NCBI RefSeq assembly: GCF_013359945.1
Contig: NZ_JABWCS010000209.1
Coordinates: forward strand, 1 to 64,000
Direction of reading: 5' to 3'
DNA: 64,000 nucleotides
Source of the DNA: Paenibacillus agri
GTDB taxonomy: Bacteria > Bacillota > Bacilli > Paenibacillales > Paenibacillaceae
Shown: in pieces, positions 34,234-43,826 of the stretch
How the letters are laid out: each line of letters opens with the position of its first letter
Numbering within the stretch: position 1 is the stretch's first letter
Program-made: the position numbers and the translations under genes
Notes under the pieces: model-generated
Seen by the model: only the letters and a program-made list of their open reading frames with translations
Databases searched by the model: none
Told to the model about the DNA's origin: nothing

Positions 34234-35475
34234 TCAGAACAATTGGATTACGGTAAGAACCAGCCCTACAACAAAACCGCATAATGCCCCGTTAACCCGA
34301 ATCCACTGTAAATCCTTGCCTACCTTCTCTTCGAGCATGTTCACCAGACTGGCATCGTCCATGCTATCCAGATTCTCCTTCACCAGCAGGCCAATCCGGT
34401 AATGGTTGACCTCTACAAAGGCAATCAGAGAATCACGGACACGCGTTTCCCAGCCTTGAATCCATTGCTGCTCGTCCCGGATACGACGGGTGAGCATCGC
34501 ATACAGCGCGAACAGCTTGCGTCCACCTGTCGCCTGTTCTTCTTCTAGCAGCGCCACAGCCTTGCTGCGCAGCAGCTCCAGTTGGGCCACCATGAAGCCA
34601 TTGGCCGATGCACCTTCTACCTGTTCAACCGCCCACGCCTTCAAGGATGTCAGACGCTCCTCGTCACCGATAAGCTGGAACAGTGCCGTGCGGATCTCAC
34701 GGATGACATCTTCGCGGTAAGGGCTGTCCTCTTCCTGAAAATCTCGTATCCCGGAGATCAGCATGCCCTGTAGCATATCGCCGAGCATCTCTTCATCGAC
34801 AAATCCCACAAAGGCTTGGAAAGCCATGCCCTTGAAGCCGCCCAGCTTGACTTCAGACAGCTTCTGGCTGGCAAGCTTGCCCAGCATCGCTTTGGTCTCC
34901 GGGCGTGCGGTCCACGAGGACACGCCCTGCAGCGCAAAGTCGAGTGCGGCCACATCCTTGCCATCCTTCATCAGCTTACTCAAGACCACATCAGCTGCGG
35001 TGCCAAGATCAGCCTGACTGAGGTAGCTGGCGACAGCCTTTTGCAGATAAGGAACGGCCTTCTCGGCAGGTACCTTCAGCACGATACTCTTCAATTGCTC
35101 CAGCATTTCCTGCCGGGCCTTCTTCCGGCTGAACACTCTAGTCAACAAGCGAGAGGCGAGAGTGATAAAGCCGAACTTCCGCAGCTTGTCCTCGATACTC
35201 TTCTTATTAAGCAATTCGTTCTCCATCGCGTGGATCAGAGACTGGATGATTTTATCCCGGTTCTTAAGCAGCAGGGAGGTATGGGGAATCTTCAGCCCCA
35301 TGGGATGACGGAACAACGCTGTTACTGCGAACCAGTCCGCAATCCCCCCTACCAGTCCGGCTTCAAAGCCGCCTCTCAGCAGGATAACAGTCAGGTTCTC
35401 CGGTAGAAACAGCGTAGCCAGAAAGCCGATCGCCATAACGGCGAGTGATATTGTAGCTAAATGTCTAGATCTCAT
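34234..35475 (-). CDS. DUF445-family membrane protein
   Basis: About 413 residues. The N terminus has a hydrophobic helix (HLATISLAVMAIGFLATLFL) and the family hallmark GFEAGLVGGIADWFAVTALFRHPMGLKIPHT. A long helical middle follows, and the C terminus ends with another membrane helix (NGALCGFVVGLVLTVIQLF). DUF445 proteins (YjiN/YheB-like) are widespread with unknown function. ATG at 35475 is chosen because AAGGAGG lies 6 nt upstream. It is monocistronic. Confidence 0.88.
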   Translation of the reverse strand: MRSRHLATISLAVMAIGFLATLFLPENLTVILLRGGFEAGLVGGIADWFAVTALFRHPMGLKIPHTSLLLKNRDKIIQSLIHAMENELLNKKSIEDKLRKFGFITLASRLLTRVFSRKKARQEMLEQLKSIVLKVPAEKAVPYLQKAVASYLSQADLGTAADVVLSKLMKDGKDVAALDFALQGVSSWTARPETKAMLGKLASQKLSEVKLGGFKGMAFQAFVGFVDEEMLGDMLQGMLISGIRDFQEEDSPYREDVIREIRTALFQLIGDEERLTSLKAWAVEQVEGASANGFMVAQLELLRSKAVALLEEEQATGGRKLFALYAMLTRRIRDEQQWIQGWETRVRDSLIAFVEVNHYRIGLLVKENLDSMDDASLVNMLEEKVGKDLQWIRVNGALCGFVVGLVLTVIQLF

Positions 35476-35713
35476 AGAGGTCCTCCTTGGGTACAGCATA
35501 GACAACCTGCCGGTTTCCTTTGCAGGCTAAAGGCCGCCGGTTCAAGCCGAAAAAAGGCAAGGGACTGGCGACCTTTTCCGGCCTATCAGTGCTTTATCCA
35601 TCATTGTACCACGATTGCTCCCCTTTCTGTACCTGCCAGTGCCCCCTGAGCAGATCAGGCGGTCAACCCCCTTCCTCTTGATGAAAATGGATTTTTAGTT
35701 TTCAGGAAATTAG

Positions 35714-35726
35714 TGATAAACTATCA
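35714..35726. promoter_or_regulatory. 13-bp palindrome upstream of the HAD phosphatase gene
   Basis: TGATAAACTATCA is a perfect inverted repeat 57 bp before the start codon. It could be an operator. Confidence 0.3.
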
Positions 35727-35782
35727 TTAATACTTTTTATCGCCCTTAACAGGGACTACTAATGTTAAAGGAGAGCCAGAAT

Positions 35783-36646
35783 ATGCTGATTGCTTTGGAT
35801 ATGGACGGCACCCTGTTGAACGACAACGGCAATATCAGTCCAGGAAACCGCGAAGCTATTGTACAGGCTCAAAATCATGGGGCTATTGTTATCATTGCTA
35901 CAGGACGTTCGTATATGGATGCAGAAAAGCAGCTTCGGCTGGCCGAGCTGGAATTACCGGTGGTAAGTCTAAACGGCGCTGTAGTCACACTGCAGGACCG
36001 GACGCTTGCTGCCAGCAAGCCGCTGCATAAGGAAGATGTTATCCCGGCGCTGCGCTGGATGAACGAGATCCCTGACTTATATTACGAGATTTATACGGAA
36101 GACAACGTCTACGTGGAGCTGAACAAGCGCGTACACTTGGAGAAGCTGTCAGCACAAGGCGGCGACGATCTGCCCGAAGAACTGCGCTTGCTGCTGAAGG
36201 GCGTTATCGACCAGCAGTTCCGGCAGGCAGCCGTAACCTATGTGGAGAGCATGGAGGAAGTCTGGAGCAAGGAAGAGAGTGTCCTGTATAAAACACTGGC
36301 CTTCTCGCTTAAGCCTGAACTGCTGAAAGAGGCTTCCACGAGATTTGCTTCCATTCCTGGCCTGATTATCACTTCTTCCCATGTCAATAATATTGAAATC
36401 AACCATGAAGAGGCTAACAAGGGCTCAGGCCTGGCCATTTTGGCCGCTCACTACGGTATTCCCATAGAGCAAACCGTTGTTATGGGCGACAGCTATAACG
36501 ATCTGCCGATGTTCGAGGCTGCCGGCTACCGTATTGCCATGGCAAATGCCGCACCGATTCTTAAGGAGAACTGCGATCACATCACTTTAACCAATCATGA
36601 AGATGGGGTAGCGGCAGCAATTCAGCATGTTCTAAATAAAAAATAA
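35783..36646 (+). CDS. Cof-type HAD-superfamily phosphatase
   Basis: 287 residues. The four HAD motifs are present: LDMDGTLLN (motif I with both Asp), ATGRS (motif II), a Lys region before the cap exit (NKGSGLAILAAHYG) and GDSYNDLPMFEAAG (motif III/IV). The large C2 cap domain is that of the Cof/YwpJ group, which dephosphorylates sugar phosphates and similar metabolites. ATG at 35783 is preferred because the AAAGGAG Shine-Dalgarno lies inside the longer frame that starts at 35762. It is monocistronic, with a strong terminator. Confidence 0.9.
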   Translation: MLIALDMDGTLLNDNGNISPGNREAIVQAQNHGAIVIIATGRSYMDAEKQLRLAELELPVVSLNGAVVTLQDRTLAASKPLHKEDVIPALRWMNEIPDLYYEIYTEDNVYVELNKRVHLEKLSAQGGDDLPEELRLLLKGVIDQQFRQAAVTYVESMEEVWSKEESVLYKTLAFSLKPELLKEASTRFASIPGLIITSSHVNNIEINHEEANKGSGLAILAAHYGIPIEQTVVMGDSYNDLPMFEAAGYRIAMANAAPILKENCDHITLTNHEDGVAAAIQHVLNKK

Positions 36647-36690
36647 CGGAGCAGTACCAGCACTCGTTACAGAATCTCTTCTACATGACA

Positions 36691-36722
36691 GGACCGGGCA
36701 TTCACGCCCGGTCCTTTTTTTC
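36691..36722 (+). terminator. intrinsic terminator of the HAD gene
   Basis: GGACCGGGC (36691-36699) pairs with GCCCGGTCC (36706-36714), followed by seven T. Confidence 0.9.
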
Positions 36723-36770
36723 ACACCCGCTCCTTCATTACTCCATGGCCTTCCACCGGGCCGCCTGTTG

Positions 36771-38126
36771 CTAATCCTCCATGATGCTCCATCCGTGAGA
36801 CAATCTTACACAATCCGCTTCTCCCGGTCGTCCACCCGTCTCAATCTGAATCAGTGTGAGCGTGGTCATCGCCTGGATCGCGTGTCCCACCCCTGCAGGA
36901 ACCTGCACAATGTCACCAGTGGATAAAGCATACTCATTCCCATCCAATATATATTTCCCTGTGCCCTCTGCTACTGTCCATACTTCGGAGATCCTGTGAT
37001 GGAAATGATACTCAGTATGCTTGCCGGGATGGATCTGCAGCTTTCGGGTTACGGTCACAGGTCCATCTTTACTGGGGTCTTCGTCCAAAATAACAGAGGT
37101 CCCCCAGCGGGTCTCTTCGTACCTGGGCACGGAATAACTATTCCCAAGTGCTGTCTTGATTTCATTGGCCCGGTTCTTGTCCGCAACGAGAATGCCGTCC
37201 GGGCCAGCCGCCACAATGGCACCGTTCAGGCCAATAACATGTACTGGCAGGGATAGCTCATTCACCAGATACGTCTGGTGCGCATCGGGAGAGACGCTGC
37301 CTTTGCCAGTAACCTGTTGCTCCAGATGGGCTGATAAGCTGTCCCAGCTCCCCAGATCACTCCAGCTGCCGCTGTACGGGATTACTACCGTATGGCGCGA
37401 ATGCTCCAGCACCTCACGGTCAAAGCTCTCCCGAGGGAGGTTGTCGTAGCTCTCCAGCAGCCTGTCATATACTAGTTCGATCCCCCGTTCGGATAGACTG
37501 TTCAGGAGAAAAGACAACGAACAGGCAAAGACACCACAATTCCACAGGGCTTGCTGCACAATCAGTTTTTGCGCTGTGTCCGGATCAGGCTTTTCGACAA
37601 AGCGGTCGACATGATAATAGCTCCCGCCCGGGCTTCCCGCCTGCGGAACTATATATCCAAACTCCCCGGAGGGAAACCTAGGTACGCTACCGATCAGCGC
37701 AATCTCTGCCGCCCCCTCTCTAAGCACATCCGGAAAACGCCGCAGGAGCTGAAAAAAAGACGGCGCAGCATAAGCATCAGCCGGCAGAACTACCACCGTT
37801 TCCTGTGGCTCAACGCCGAGCACGGAATAGAAGTAGCTGGCTGCCAGAGCTACGGCTGTATAGGTACCCCGCTTCTGCGGCTCGCCAAGCACGGGAATTC
37901 CCTCGCCGACATGACTAACGGTAATATCGACCTGGGACTCGTGCGTTACGATACAGCTGGAGGACAGCAGCCCAGCCTGGTCCAGCTCTCTGCACATCCG
38001 CTGGAGCATGGATTCCTTGACGCCCGTTTCAGAACGTAGCAGCTTCAGAAATACCTTTGACCTGATCTCATTGGAGAGCGGCCATAGCCGCTTGCCCGAG
38101 CCTCCGGACAGGAGAACGATCCGCAC
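36771..38126 (-). CDS. manC: mannose-1-phosphate guanylyltransferase (ManC type, with cupin isomerase-like domain)
   Basis: 451 residues. The N-terminal nucleotidyltransferase domain has LLSGGSGKRLWPLSN, VVVLPADAY and FVEKPD. The C-terminal cupin (about 345-440) has HPGKHTEYHFHHRISEVWTV, the type II mannose-6-phosphate isomerase fold. Such fusions make GDP-mannose for glycans. The start is GTG with AAGGAGG 7 nt upstream. The DUF6492 gene lies just before it on the same strand (46 bp), so they probably form an operon. No exopolysaccharide cluster is attached, so it more likely feeds spore or surface glycans with the nearby GT4. Confidence 0.88.
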   Translation of the reverse strand: MRIVLLSGGSGKRLWPLSNEIRSKVFLKLLRSETGVKESMLQRMCRELDQAGLLSSSCIVTHESQVDITVSHVGEGIPVLGEPQKRGTYTAVALAASYFYSVLGVEPQETVVVLPADAYAAPSFFQLLRRFPDVLREGAAEIALIGSVPRFPSGEFGYIVPQAGSPGGSYYHVDRFVEKPDPDTAQKLIVQQALWNCGVFACSLSFLLNSLSERGIELVYDRLLESYDNLPRESFDREVLEHSRHTVVIPYSGSWSDLGSWDSLSAHLEQQVTGKGSVSPDAHQTYLVNELSLPVHVIGLNGAIVAAGPDGILVADKNRANEIKTALGNSYSVPRYEETRWGTSVILDEDPSKDGPVTVTRKLQIHPGKHTEYHFHHRISEVWTVAEGTGKYILDGNEYALSTGDIVQVPAGVGHAIQAMTTLTLIQIETGGRPGEADCVRLSHGWSIMED

Positions 38127-38171
38127 ATTGACGCCTCCTTATCTCTAATGTCAGGCAGCCGTCACCTTCAA

Positions 38172-38996
38172 TCAATGGCGGCTGGCCTGTGATGACCGGG
38201 AATACCCTTTACGTTTATGAAAGGACAGTGATCTGTAGCTCTTGGCCAGTTTCGACTTCTCCGCCTGGGAGACCCCACCAGCGTTCTGGTGCAGACTCTT
38301 GTTGCGCGCCTTGCGAATCAGCATTCCGCCGGGGTCACTCTGGTACACGTAATTGCCGTAGGTCTCGAATTCTGAGAAGCCAAATTGCTTACTCCGGTTC
38401 ATGCTGCGGAGGATGGCGGAATACCAGGGCAGGCCATGCCGGGCTTCGATCTCTTTCTTCATCCGGGAGAGCTTGCTCCGCTCAAATAGCATATAATGAG
38501 TAACGAGCGAAGACGGTGCGCTGGCCTTGCGGCCCATGAGTTTTTTGTACGTGACAAAATACTCCGGTTGGCTCCAGCTTCGGCTGAAAAATACGGTGCG
38601 GCCGTTCTGACGAAACCGGTGCGGAGCAATCAGCACCGTATCTGCATCGATAACAAGAAAGTAATCAGCCTTGCAGATTTTGTCACCGTTCAGCTTCAAC
38701 AGCTGCTGAAACAGCCAGCCGGAACGCTCCCAGGTACGTGAGCGGTAATGAATGTCTTTTTTCGTAAGAGGAAGCACTGTATTCTCATCCACAAAGGTAC
38801 AGCCGTGCTCCCGGCAAAAATGCAGCAAGCGCTCCTTTCGCGGGGCAACTATGAGAATTCGCCCAATGGGATGCTTAACATGGGTTCTAACAGCTTTCAC
38901 CACATAGGGTAAGGTCGCCAAATCCTTTTCGATTGCTGGAATCAGCACATCAATCTTGGCCGCTTGTGAGATCCCTGCTTTACTTGGCAGTGACAT
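38172..38996 (-). CDS. DUF6492-like putative glycosyltransferase
   Basis: 274 residues. It begins with an alpha/beta start (IDVLIPAIEKDLATLPYVVKAV) and carries a DxD-like metal site (YFLVIDADTVLI), as in GT-A glycosyltransferases. The C terminus is very basic. DUF6492 proteins often sit in sugar clusters. ATG at 38996 has GGAG about 9 nt upstream, whereas the frame start at 39137 has none. It is the upstream partner of manC. The donor and acceptor are unknown. Confidence 0.7.
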   Translation of the reverse strand: MSLPSKAGISQAAKIDVLIPAIEKDLATLPYVVKAVRTHVKHPIGRILIVAPRKERLLHFCREHGCTFVDENTVLPLTKKDIHYRSRTWERSGWLFQQLLKLNGDKICKADYFLVIDADTVLIAPHRFRQNGRTVFFSRSWSQPEYFVTYKKLMGRKASAPSSLVTHYMLFERSKLSRMKKEIEARHGLPWYSAILRSMNRSKQFGFSEFETYGNYVYQSDPGGMLIRKARNKSLHQNAGGVSQAEKSKLAKSYRSLSFHKRKGYSRSSQASRH

Positions 38997-39266
38997 ATGT
39001 TCATCTCCAGATTTATCATTTTGCTTTAGGATATGAACGACAGTTAAGGAACGAATGGGCCCGACAAAAAAGATGGCTGTTCTCCCTATATAGATACAAG
39101 AGAAAAGTTCTCCTTTTTCCATTAAACCCCATATCAAGTACGGGCGAATTATCGTATAATTCTAGCCACTGGCGATTGTCTATGAACAATATCTCAAATC
39201 CGGCTTCACGATAACATCAAATTTCATTCATGAAGATACTGTGAAAGGAGCCTCTTTTCAACCGAG

Positions 39267-40412
39267 ATGAAAGCCCTATTGATTGACGATGAGAAGGCTG
39301 CGCTAATCCAAATGGAGAGACTGATCAAGGCAGACGGACGGATCGAAGTTATCGGTGCCTTTACGACCGTACGAGAAAGCCTGGAGTATCTCTCTACTTA
39401 CAAAGTTGATTTTGTCTTTCTGGACATCGGCATGCCTGAGATGAGCGGCCTCGCTGCTGCCGAATATATTTTGCAGCTTGACCCGGACATTCGTATCGTC
39501 TACGTCACTGCATACTCGGAGTATGCCGTCGAAGCCTTCGAGTTAAATGCCCTTGATTATTTGCTCAAGCCTGTCAGCACTGGCCGCTTTGCCAAAACTG
39601 TTACACGCATGTTAGATATTTATCACCGTAAGAGCGACGCCCTGTCTCTTGCTACGCAGACGGATTACGAGCCGTCCATCCTATGCTTTCACCGTCTGGA
39701 GCTTCGGGGTGGCAGGACGCCTGGTGTTAAACTGAAATGGAGAACCTCCAAGGCGCAGGAGCTCTTCGCCTTCTTACTCCATAACAAAGGACAATGGGTC
39801 AGCAAAAACCTATTGCTGGACAGCTTATGGCCAGACTATGCTCCTGACAAGGGATTGACCCATTTGCATACCTCCATCTATCAGATTCGCAAGCTGCTGC
39901 GGGAATGGGACGAGGGCGCTGGCATCGAATTTGCACAGGATTGTTATCGGCTGTCGCTGGAGGGAACAGTTACCGATGTCGACCTGTTCTTGCAGGAACT
40001 GGAGAGAATTCTAAAAGACCCGTCAGCTTCCCCCAATACTTCATCACACCGTTACGACAGCGCGCTTAGTCTCTACTCCGGGCATTACCTGGAGGAGCAC
40101 GACTATTGGTGGGCCAAGCCGCGGCAGGAGCAGCTGAGGCAGCAATACATAGAATTGGTGCTCGCCATCGCTAGGGAAGAAACGGCAGCGGGCCATGAGA
40201 CGCAAGCCATCAAGAGACTGGTGTCCGCCAAGGACAAGGACCCCTACTCTGAGGAGATTTGCCAGCAAATCCTTCAAGCTTGTGCCAGTCTGAAAGATTA
40301 CGAGTTACTGCAAACTCACTATCTTTCATTCGCAGAGATGCTGCAGAAGGAGCTTGGGATCGAGCCCGATTCGGAGACAACTGCGCTTTACCAATCTCTT
40401 ATGCAACAATAG
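39267..40412 (+). CDS. response regulator with winged-helix and BTAD (SARP-like) domains
   Basis: 381 residues. The receiver (1-120) is complete: IDDE, phosphoacceptor Asp in VFLDIGMPEMSG, VTAYSEYAVEAF and LLKPVS. A winged helix (about 150-230; SKAQELFAFLLHNKGQWVSKNLLL) and a bacterial transcriptional activation domain (about 250-381) follow. Relatives are paired with large 7TM-DISM kinases in Bacillales. The hybrid kinase gene that ends at 40568 converges on it, so the two probably form a two-component system. Operator and target genes are not visible. Confidence 0.88.
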   Translation: MKALLIDDEKAALIQMERLIKADGRIEVIGAFTTVRESLEYLSTYKVDFVFLDIGMPEMSGLAAAEYILQLDPDIRIVYVTAYSEYAVEAFELNALDYLLKPVSTGRFAKTVTRMLDIYHRKSDALSLATQTDYEPSILCFHRLELRGGRTPGVKLKWRTSKAQELFAFLLHNKGQWVSKNLLLDSLWPDYAPDKGLTHLHTSIYQIRKLLREWDEGAGIEFAQDCYRLSLEGTVTDVDLFLQELERILKDPSASPNTSSHRYDSALSLYSGHYLEEHDYWWAKPRQEQLRQQYIELVLAIAREETAAGHETQAIKRLVSAKDKDPYSEEICQQILQACASLKDYELLQTHYLSFAEMLQKELGIEPDSETTALYQSLMQQ

Positions 40413-40468
40413 TCCCTTAAAAAGTCCGGAGAGCAATCATTTAGCTGTTCTCCAGAAATAAATTCAAA

Positions 40469-40508
40469 AACACGCCACCTCTCTTTCCGAGAAGGTGGCG
40501 TGTTTTTT
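40469..40508. terminator. bidirectional intrinsic terminator
   Basis: ACACGCCACCT (40469-40479) pairs with AGGTGGCGTGT (40492-40502), followed by T on one side and preceded by A on the other. It separates the convergent regulator and kinase genes. Confidence 0.88.
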
Positions 40509-40567
40509 TGCATTTTGATATTTTCCAGGCAGCCGATTGCCTGAATTGAATCAACTACACTCAAGTC

Positions 40568-43500
40568 CTACTGCCTTCGCTTCAGCGGAATACGGAAACT
40601 AACCGTTGTTCCCTGCATCGGCACACTTTCTATTTGCAGACCTTCACCGTACAGCATCAACAGCCGGCGATTGATATTTTTCAACCCTACTCTGCCGCTA
40701 TCGCTATCCGATAATGCGTGCGACAGCCTTTCTTTGGTCACACCCACGCCATTATCCGTCACTTCAATGCGCATGTGGTCGTCACTCTGGCTTACCGAGA
40801 CCTTAACCACGCCGCCAGATTCTTTTTTCATAATGCCATGGTTAATCGCATTCTCTACCAAAGGCTGTATACTAAGCGGCGGAATCATCGGCTTCAGGTC
40901 TCCCTCCAGATTCAGCTCGACCTGCAGACGCTCGTTGAATCTCGCCTTCTCCAGTGTCAGGTAAGATTGAACCAGCTCCAGCTCCTTGTCCAGTAAGATC
41001 AAGCGATCACGGTTGCGGAAATCAAAGCTGCTGCGCAAATACTGACTCAGCTCGATGAGCAAATCCATTGCCTGATACGGATCGGTTGGGCAAAAGGCGA
41101 TAATGGTATTCAAAGCGTTATATAGAAAATGCGGCTTAATCTGGGCCTGCAGGAAAGCCAACTCAGATTGAATCGCCGTTCGTACCGATTGGCGCAGTTC
41201 CAGCAGTGTGCGTACCCTCGCTTTTAGCTCCCCGGCGTCCACCGGCTTGCTTAGATAATCATTAATCCCCGCCTCAAATCCAATCCGGATATCCTCTGGC
41301 CGGCTTCGGGCCGTTAACAGAAGCACCGGCAGCTCTGACAGCATGAAACGTTCACGGATAGAACGGCTAAGCTCCAGTCCTGACATGCCCGGCATCATCC
41401 AGTCTGTGATCACGAGATCAAAAGACTGAGCGCCGCTCAAGGCTGCCAGTGCATCCTCTCCCCCGCTAAACGCGGTTACCTCATAATGTTCAACCTCCAG
41501 CAAGTTAATCAGCACCTGCAAATTGACGGGATCATCGTCGACAACCATTACCCGGTATTCAGCGTCCTGAGTCTCCCGCACCCGGCTTGACCGTCGCTCC
41601 TGCACTTCTACGGCACGAACAGATGCAGCAGTGGAATTCATCGATTCAACAAGCTTCGTTGACTTGTCCGAAACGGCTGAGACTGGAAGCGAGACTGTCT
41701 TCGCAGAAGGCAGGTAAACAATGAACCGCGAGCCTTGGCCCGGCACAGATTCAACCCTGATTCGCCCATCGCTCAACTCGACCAGCTTTTTGGTAATCGA
41801 GAGTCCAAGTCCCGTCCCCGCATAATCGCGATGAACGGCATCTCCACCTTGATCAAATGCATCAAAGATCGTCTCCAGCCGCTCTGCTTCAATCCCTATG
41901 CCGGTATCCTCTATTATAATTACGACATCGTCTCCTTCAGCATGTGACGAAAGCGTAATTTGCCCTTTGCTCGTAAACTTCGCAGCATTGCCCAGGAGAT
42001 TGTACAGGATCTGTCTCAGCCGATCCTCATCGGTATCCAGCAAAGGCAGCTGATCCGGCCACTGCTGCACCAGTTTCACCGGTTTTCTTTTGAGCAGATA
42101 AGGAATCACTTCCAGTACGGATTGGGCCACAGAAGGCAAGTCTACAGACCGCCTGTGCAGCGTGATCTCCCCGTTCTTTAACTTGGAAAAATCCAAAATA
42201 TCATTAATCAGCGAGGAAAGCTGCTTGCCCGTCGCCACAATCATCGCCAGATTCTCGGCCTGTTCCTCGCTACCAGCGGCTCCGGCAGCACTCTCCAGCA
42301 TGGATTCCGCGATGTTAATCATGCCGTGTAGCGGCGTACGCAGCTCATGGGACGTATTGGCCATAAATTCGTCTTTGAGCCCATCCAGTGTGAGCAGCTT
42401 GCTTGATAGCGCCTCGACATCCCGGACCGATTCCGCAAATCTTCTGGCAAACATCAGGGCCTGCGCAGCAACGAAGATCAACATTTCGAAAGGAATGAGG
42501 ACTTGATCGTCATACATACCTAGAACTTGCATGGTGCTGATTGCTACAATTGCAAAGATGCTTTGCATACTCATGATCATATAGAAAGCATCCGCTTTGT
42601 GCGTCCGAATCGAATTGGCCATAATGTACATCACAAACAGCAGCATCGAAAAGCCGAGCCCGATCATCTGAATATCCCATTTAAAAAACGTCTTCATGGG
42701 CAGCACCAGCGCTGAAAAAACCACAACCGCCATAAGCAAGTGAGCACCCTGTACAATTCTTTTATGTATCGCCTGCGGATTTAGCTCAAACGCAGATAGC
42801 AGCAGAAAATAGTAGCCGAGTGTGGAGCAGATGGGCTGTATTTTCATCAAAACCGTGTAAGGTAACGACGGAATAAGCATCTCCAATAATTTCTCCCCGT
42901 GTGTCAACATATAGAGAATCACGGAGAGGCAAAATAGCCCCAGATAGAGCGTAGACCGCTCTTGCTTTCGTAACCGGTATAAAATCAGAAAATAGGCAGC
43001 AGGTACAAAAAAACCAGCGATCAGTACCCCATCCTTAAAGACGCTGCGCTCTCTTACACCTAAAACATCGTCTTGCTCTCCGAATAAAAGCGGATAGATC
43101 ATTCCCCCTGAGGCGTATAACGTATTAGATACCTGGACGATAATTTCAGACATGCCCCCTGATAACGGGAAAAAGCTCGCATAAGGAACGTTGCCTTGTT
43201 GGTCCTCGCTTTCCTCCGAAGCCGGAGCTCCGCTAGCCCCAATCTCTACTCCGTTAACAAAAATGCGGTTCGCCATTCGGATATTGGAGGTTCGGATGCC
43301 GTACATCCCCTCCTGATGATCATCTAATTGCAGTCTCAGACGATAAGTGGCATACCCGGTAGACTGCATAACTCCCTGCTCCTCAAGATGACGATTCCAA
43401 CTTCCCGGAACCACGATGATGTCTTCATCTGAAGCAGCGGTACGGAGTTCATCAGGCGTCAGCAGCTCATTCCAAAAGAATGACCACTCGCCCGTCAATT

Positions 43501-43666
43501 CTACGTTACCGTCTTTTTTAAAATCCCAGTCTCTTAAATCCAGATAACCTGCCTTCGCATTGAGCTTGGTACCGGCCCCGGCCAACGAGAATTGAACCAG
43601 AAAATATCCCAAGAAACTTATGCCCAGCAGCAGCAATGCAACTTTATAGACTATGCCTTTATTCAT
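40568..43666 (-). CDS. 7TMR-DISM hybrid sensor kinase with a second, LytS-type kinase module
   Basis: About 1032 residues. One N-terminal membrane helix is followed by an extracellular DISM domain (WDFKKDGNVELTGEWSFFWN) and seven membrane helices (about 210-420). The first kinase core has HisKA (FMANTSHELRTPLHGMINI) and HATPase (GTGLGLSITKKLVEL). Then come a receiver with Asp in LVITDWMMPGMSG and a second kinase core of LytS type with IKPHFLYNALNTI and DNGVGVTKERL. Two kinase modules around a receiver are unusual but known in this group. ATG at 43666 with GGGAG about 8 nt upstream replaces the spurious 96-codon extension. Its partner is the convergent BTAD regulator. Confidence 0.88.
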   Translation of the reverse strand: MNKGIVYKVALLLLGISFLGYFLVQFSLAGAGTKLNAKAGYLDLRDWDFKKDGNVELTGEWSFFWNELLTPDELRTAASDEDIIVVPGSWNRHLEEQGVMQSTGYATYRLRLQLDDHQEGMYGIRTSNIRMANRIFVNGVEIGASGAPASEESEDQQGNVPYASFFPLSGGMSEIIVQVSNTLYASGGMIYPLLFGEQDDVLGVRERSVFKDGVLIAGFFVPAAYFLILYRLRKQERSTLYLGLFCLSVILYMLTHGEKLLEMLIPSLPYTVLMKIQPICSTLGYYFLLLSAFELNPQAIHKRIVQGAHLLMAVVVFSALVLPMKTFFKWDIQMIGLGFSMLLFVMYIMANSIRTHKADAFYMIMSMQSIFAIVAISTMQVLGMYDDQVLIPFEMLIFVAAQALMFARRFAESVRDVEALSSKLLTLDGLKDEFMANTSHELRTPLHGMINIAESMLESAAGAAGSEEQAENLAMIVATGKQLSSLINDILDFSKLKNGEITLHRRSVDLPSVAQSVLEVIPYLLKRKPVKLVQQWPDQLPLLDTDEDRLRQILYNLLGNAAKFTSKGQITLSSHAEGDDVVIIIEDTGIGIEAERLETIFDAFDQGGDAVHRDYAGTGLGLSITKKLVELSDGRIRVESVPGQGSRFIVYLPSAKTVSLPVSAVSDKSTKLVESMNSTAASVRAVEVQERRSSRVRETQDAEYRVMVVDDDPVNLQVLINLLEVEHYEVTAFSGGEDALAALSGAQSFDLVITDWMMPGMSGLELSRSIRERFMLSELPVLLLTARSRPEDIRIGFEAGINDYLSKPVDAGELKARVRTLLELRQSVRTAIQSELAFLQAQIKPHFLYNALNTIIAFCPTDPYQAMDLLIELSQYLRSSFDFRNRDRLILLDKELELVQSYLTLEKARFNERLQVELNLEGDLKPMIPPLSIQPLVENAINHGIMKKESGGVVKVSVSQSDDHMRIEVTDNGVGVTKERLSHALSDSDSGRVGLKNINRRLLMLYGEGLQIESVPMQGTTVSFRIPLKRRQ

Positions 43667-43826
43667 GTAGCAAGCTCCCGCACAGTAAAATAAACTATCG
43701 ACTACTCTTATAATATTGTATCCCAGCACTACTGAATAAGGTAGAAATTTTCTTCTGCGGCTTCTAAAATAAAAGAGATGTAACTGTGGATTTATTCGAA
43801 TGTGAAGAGAAGGAGAGTCATAACCC

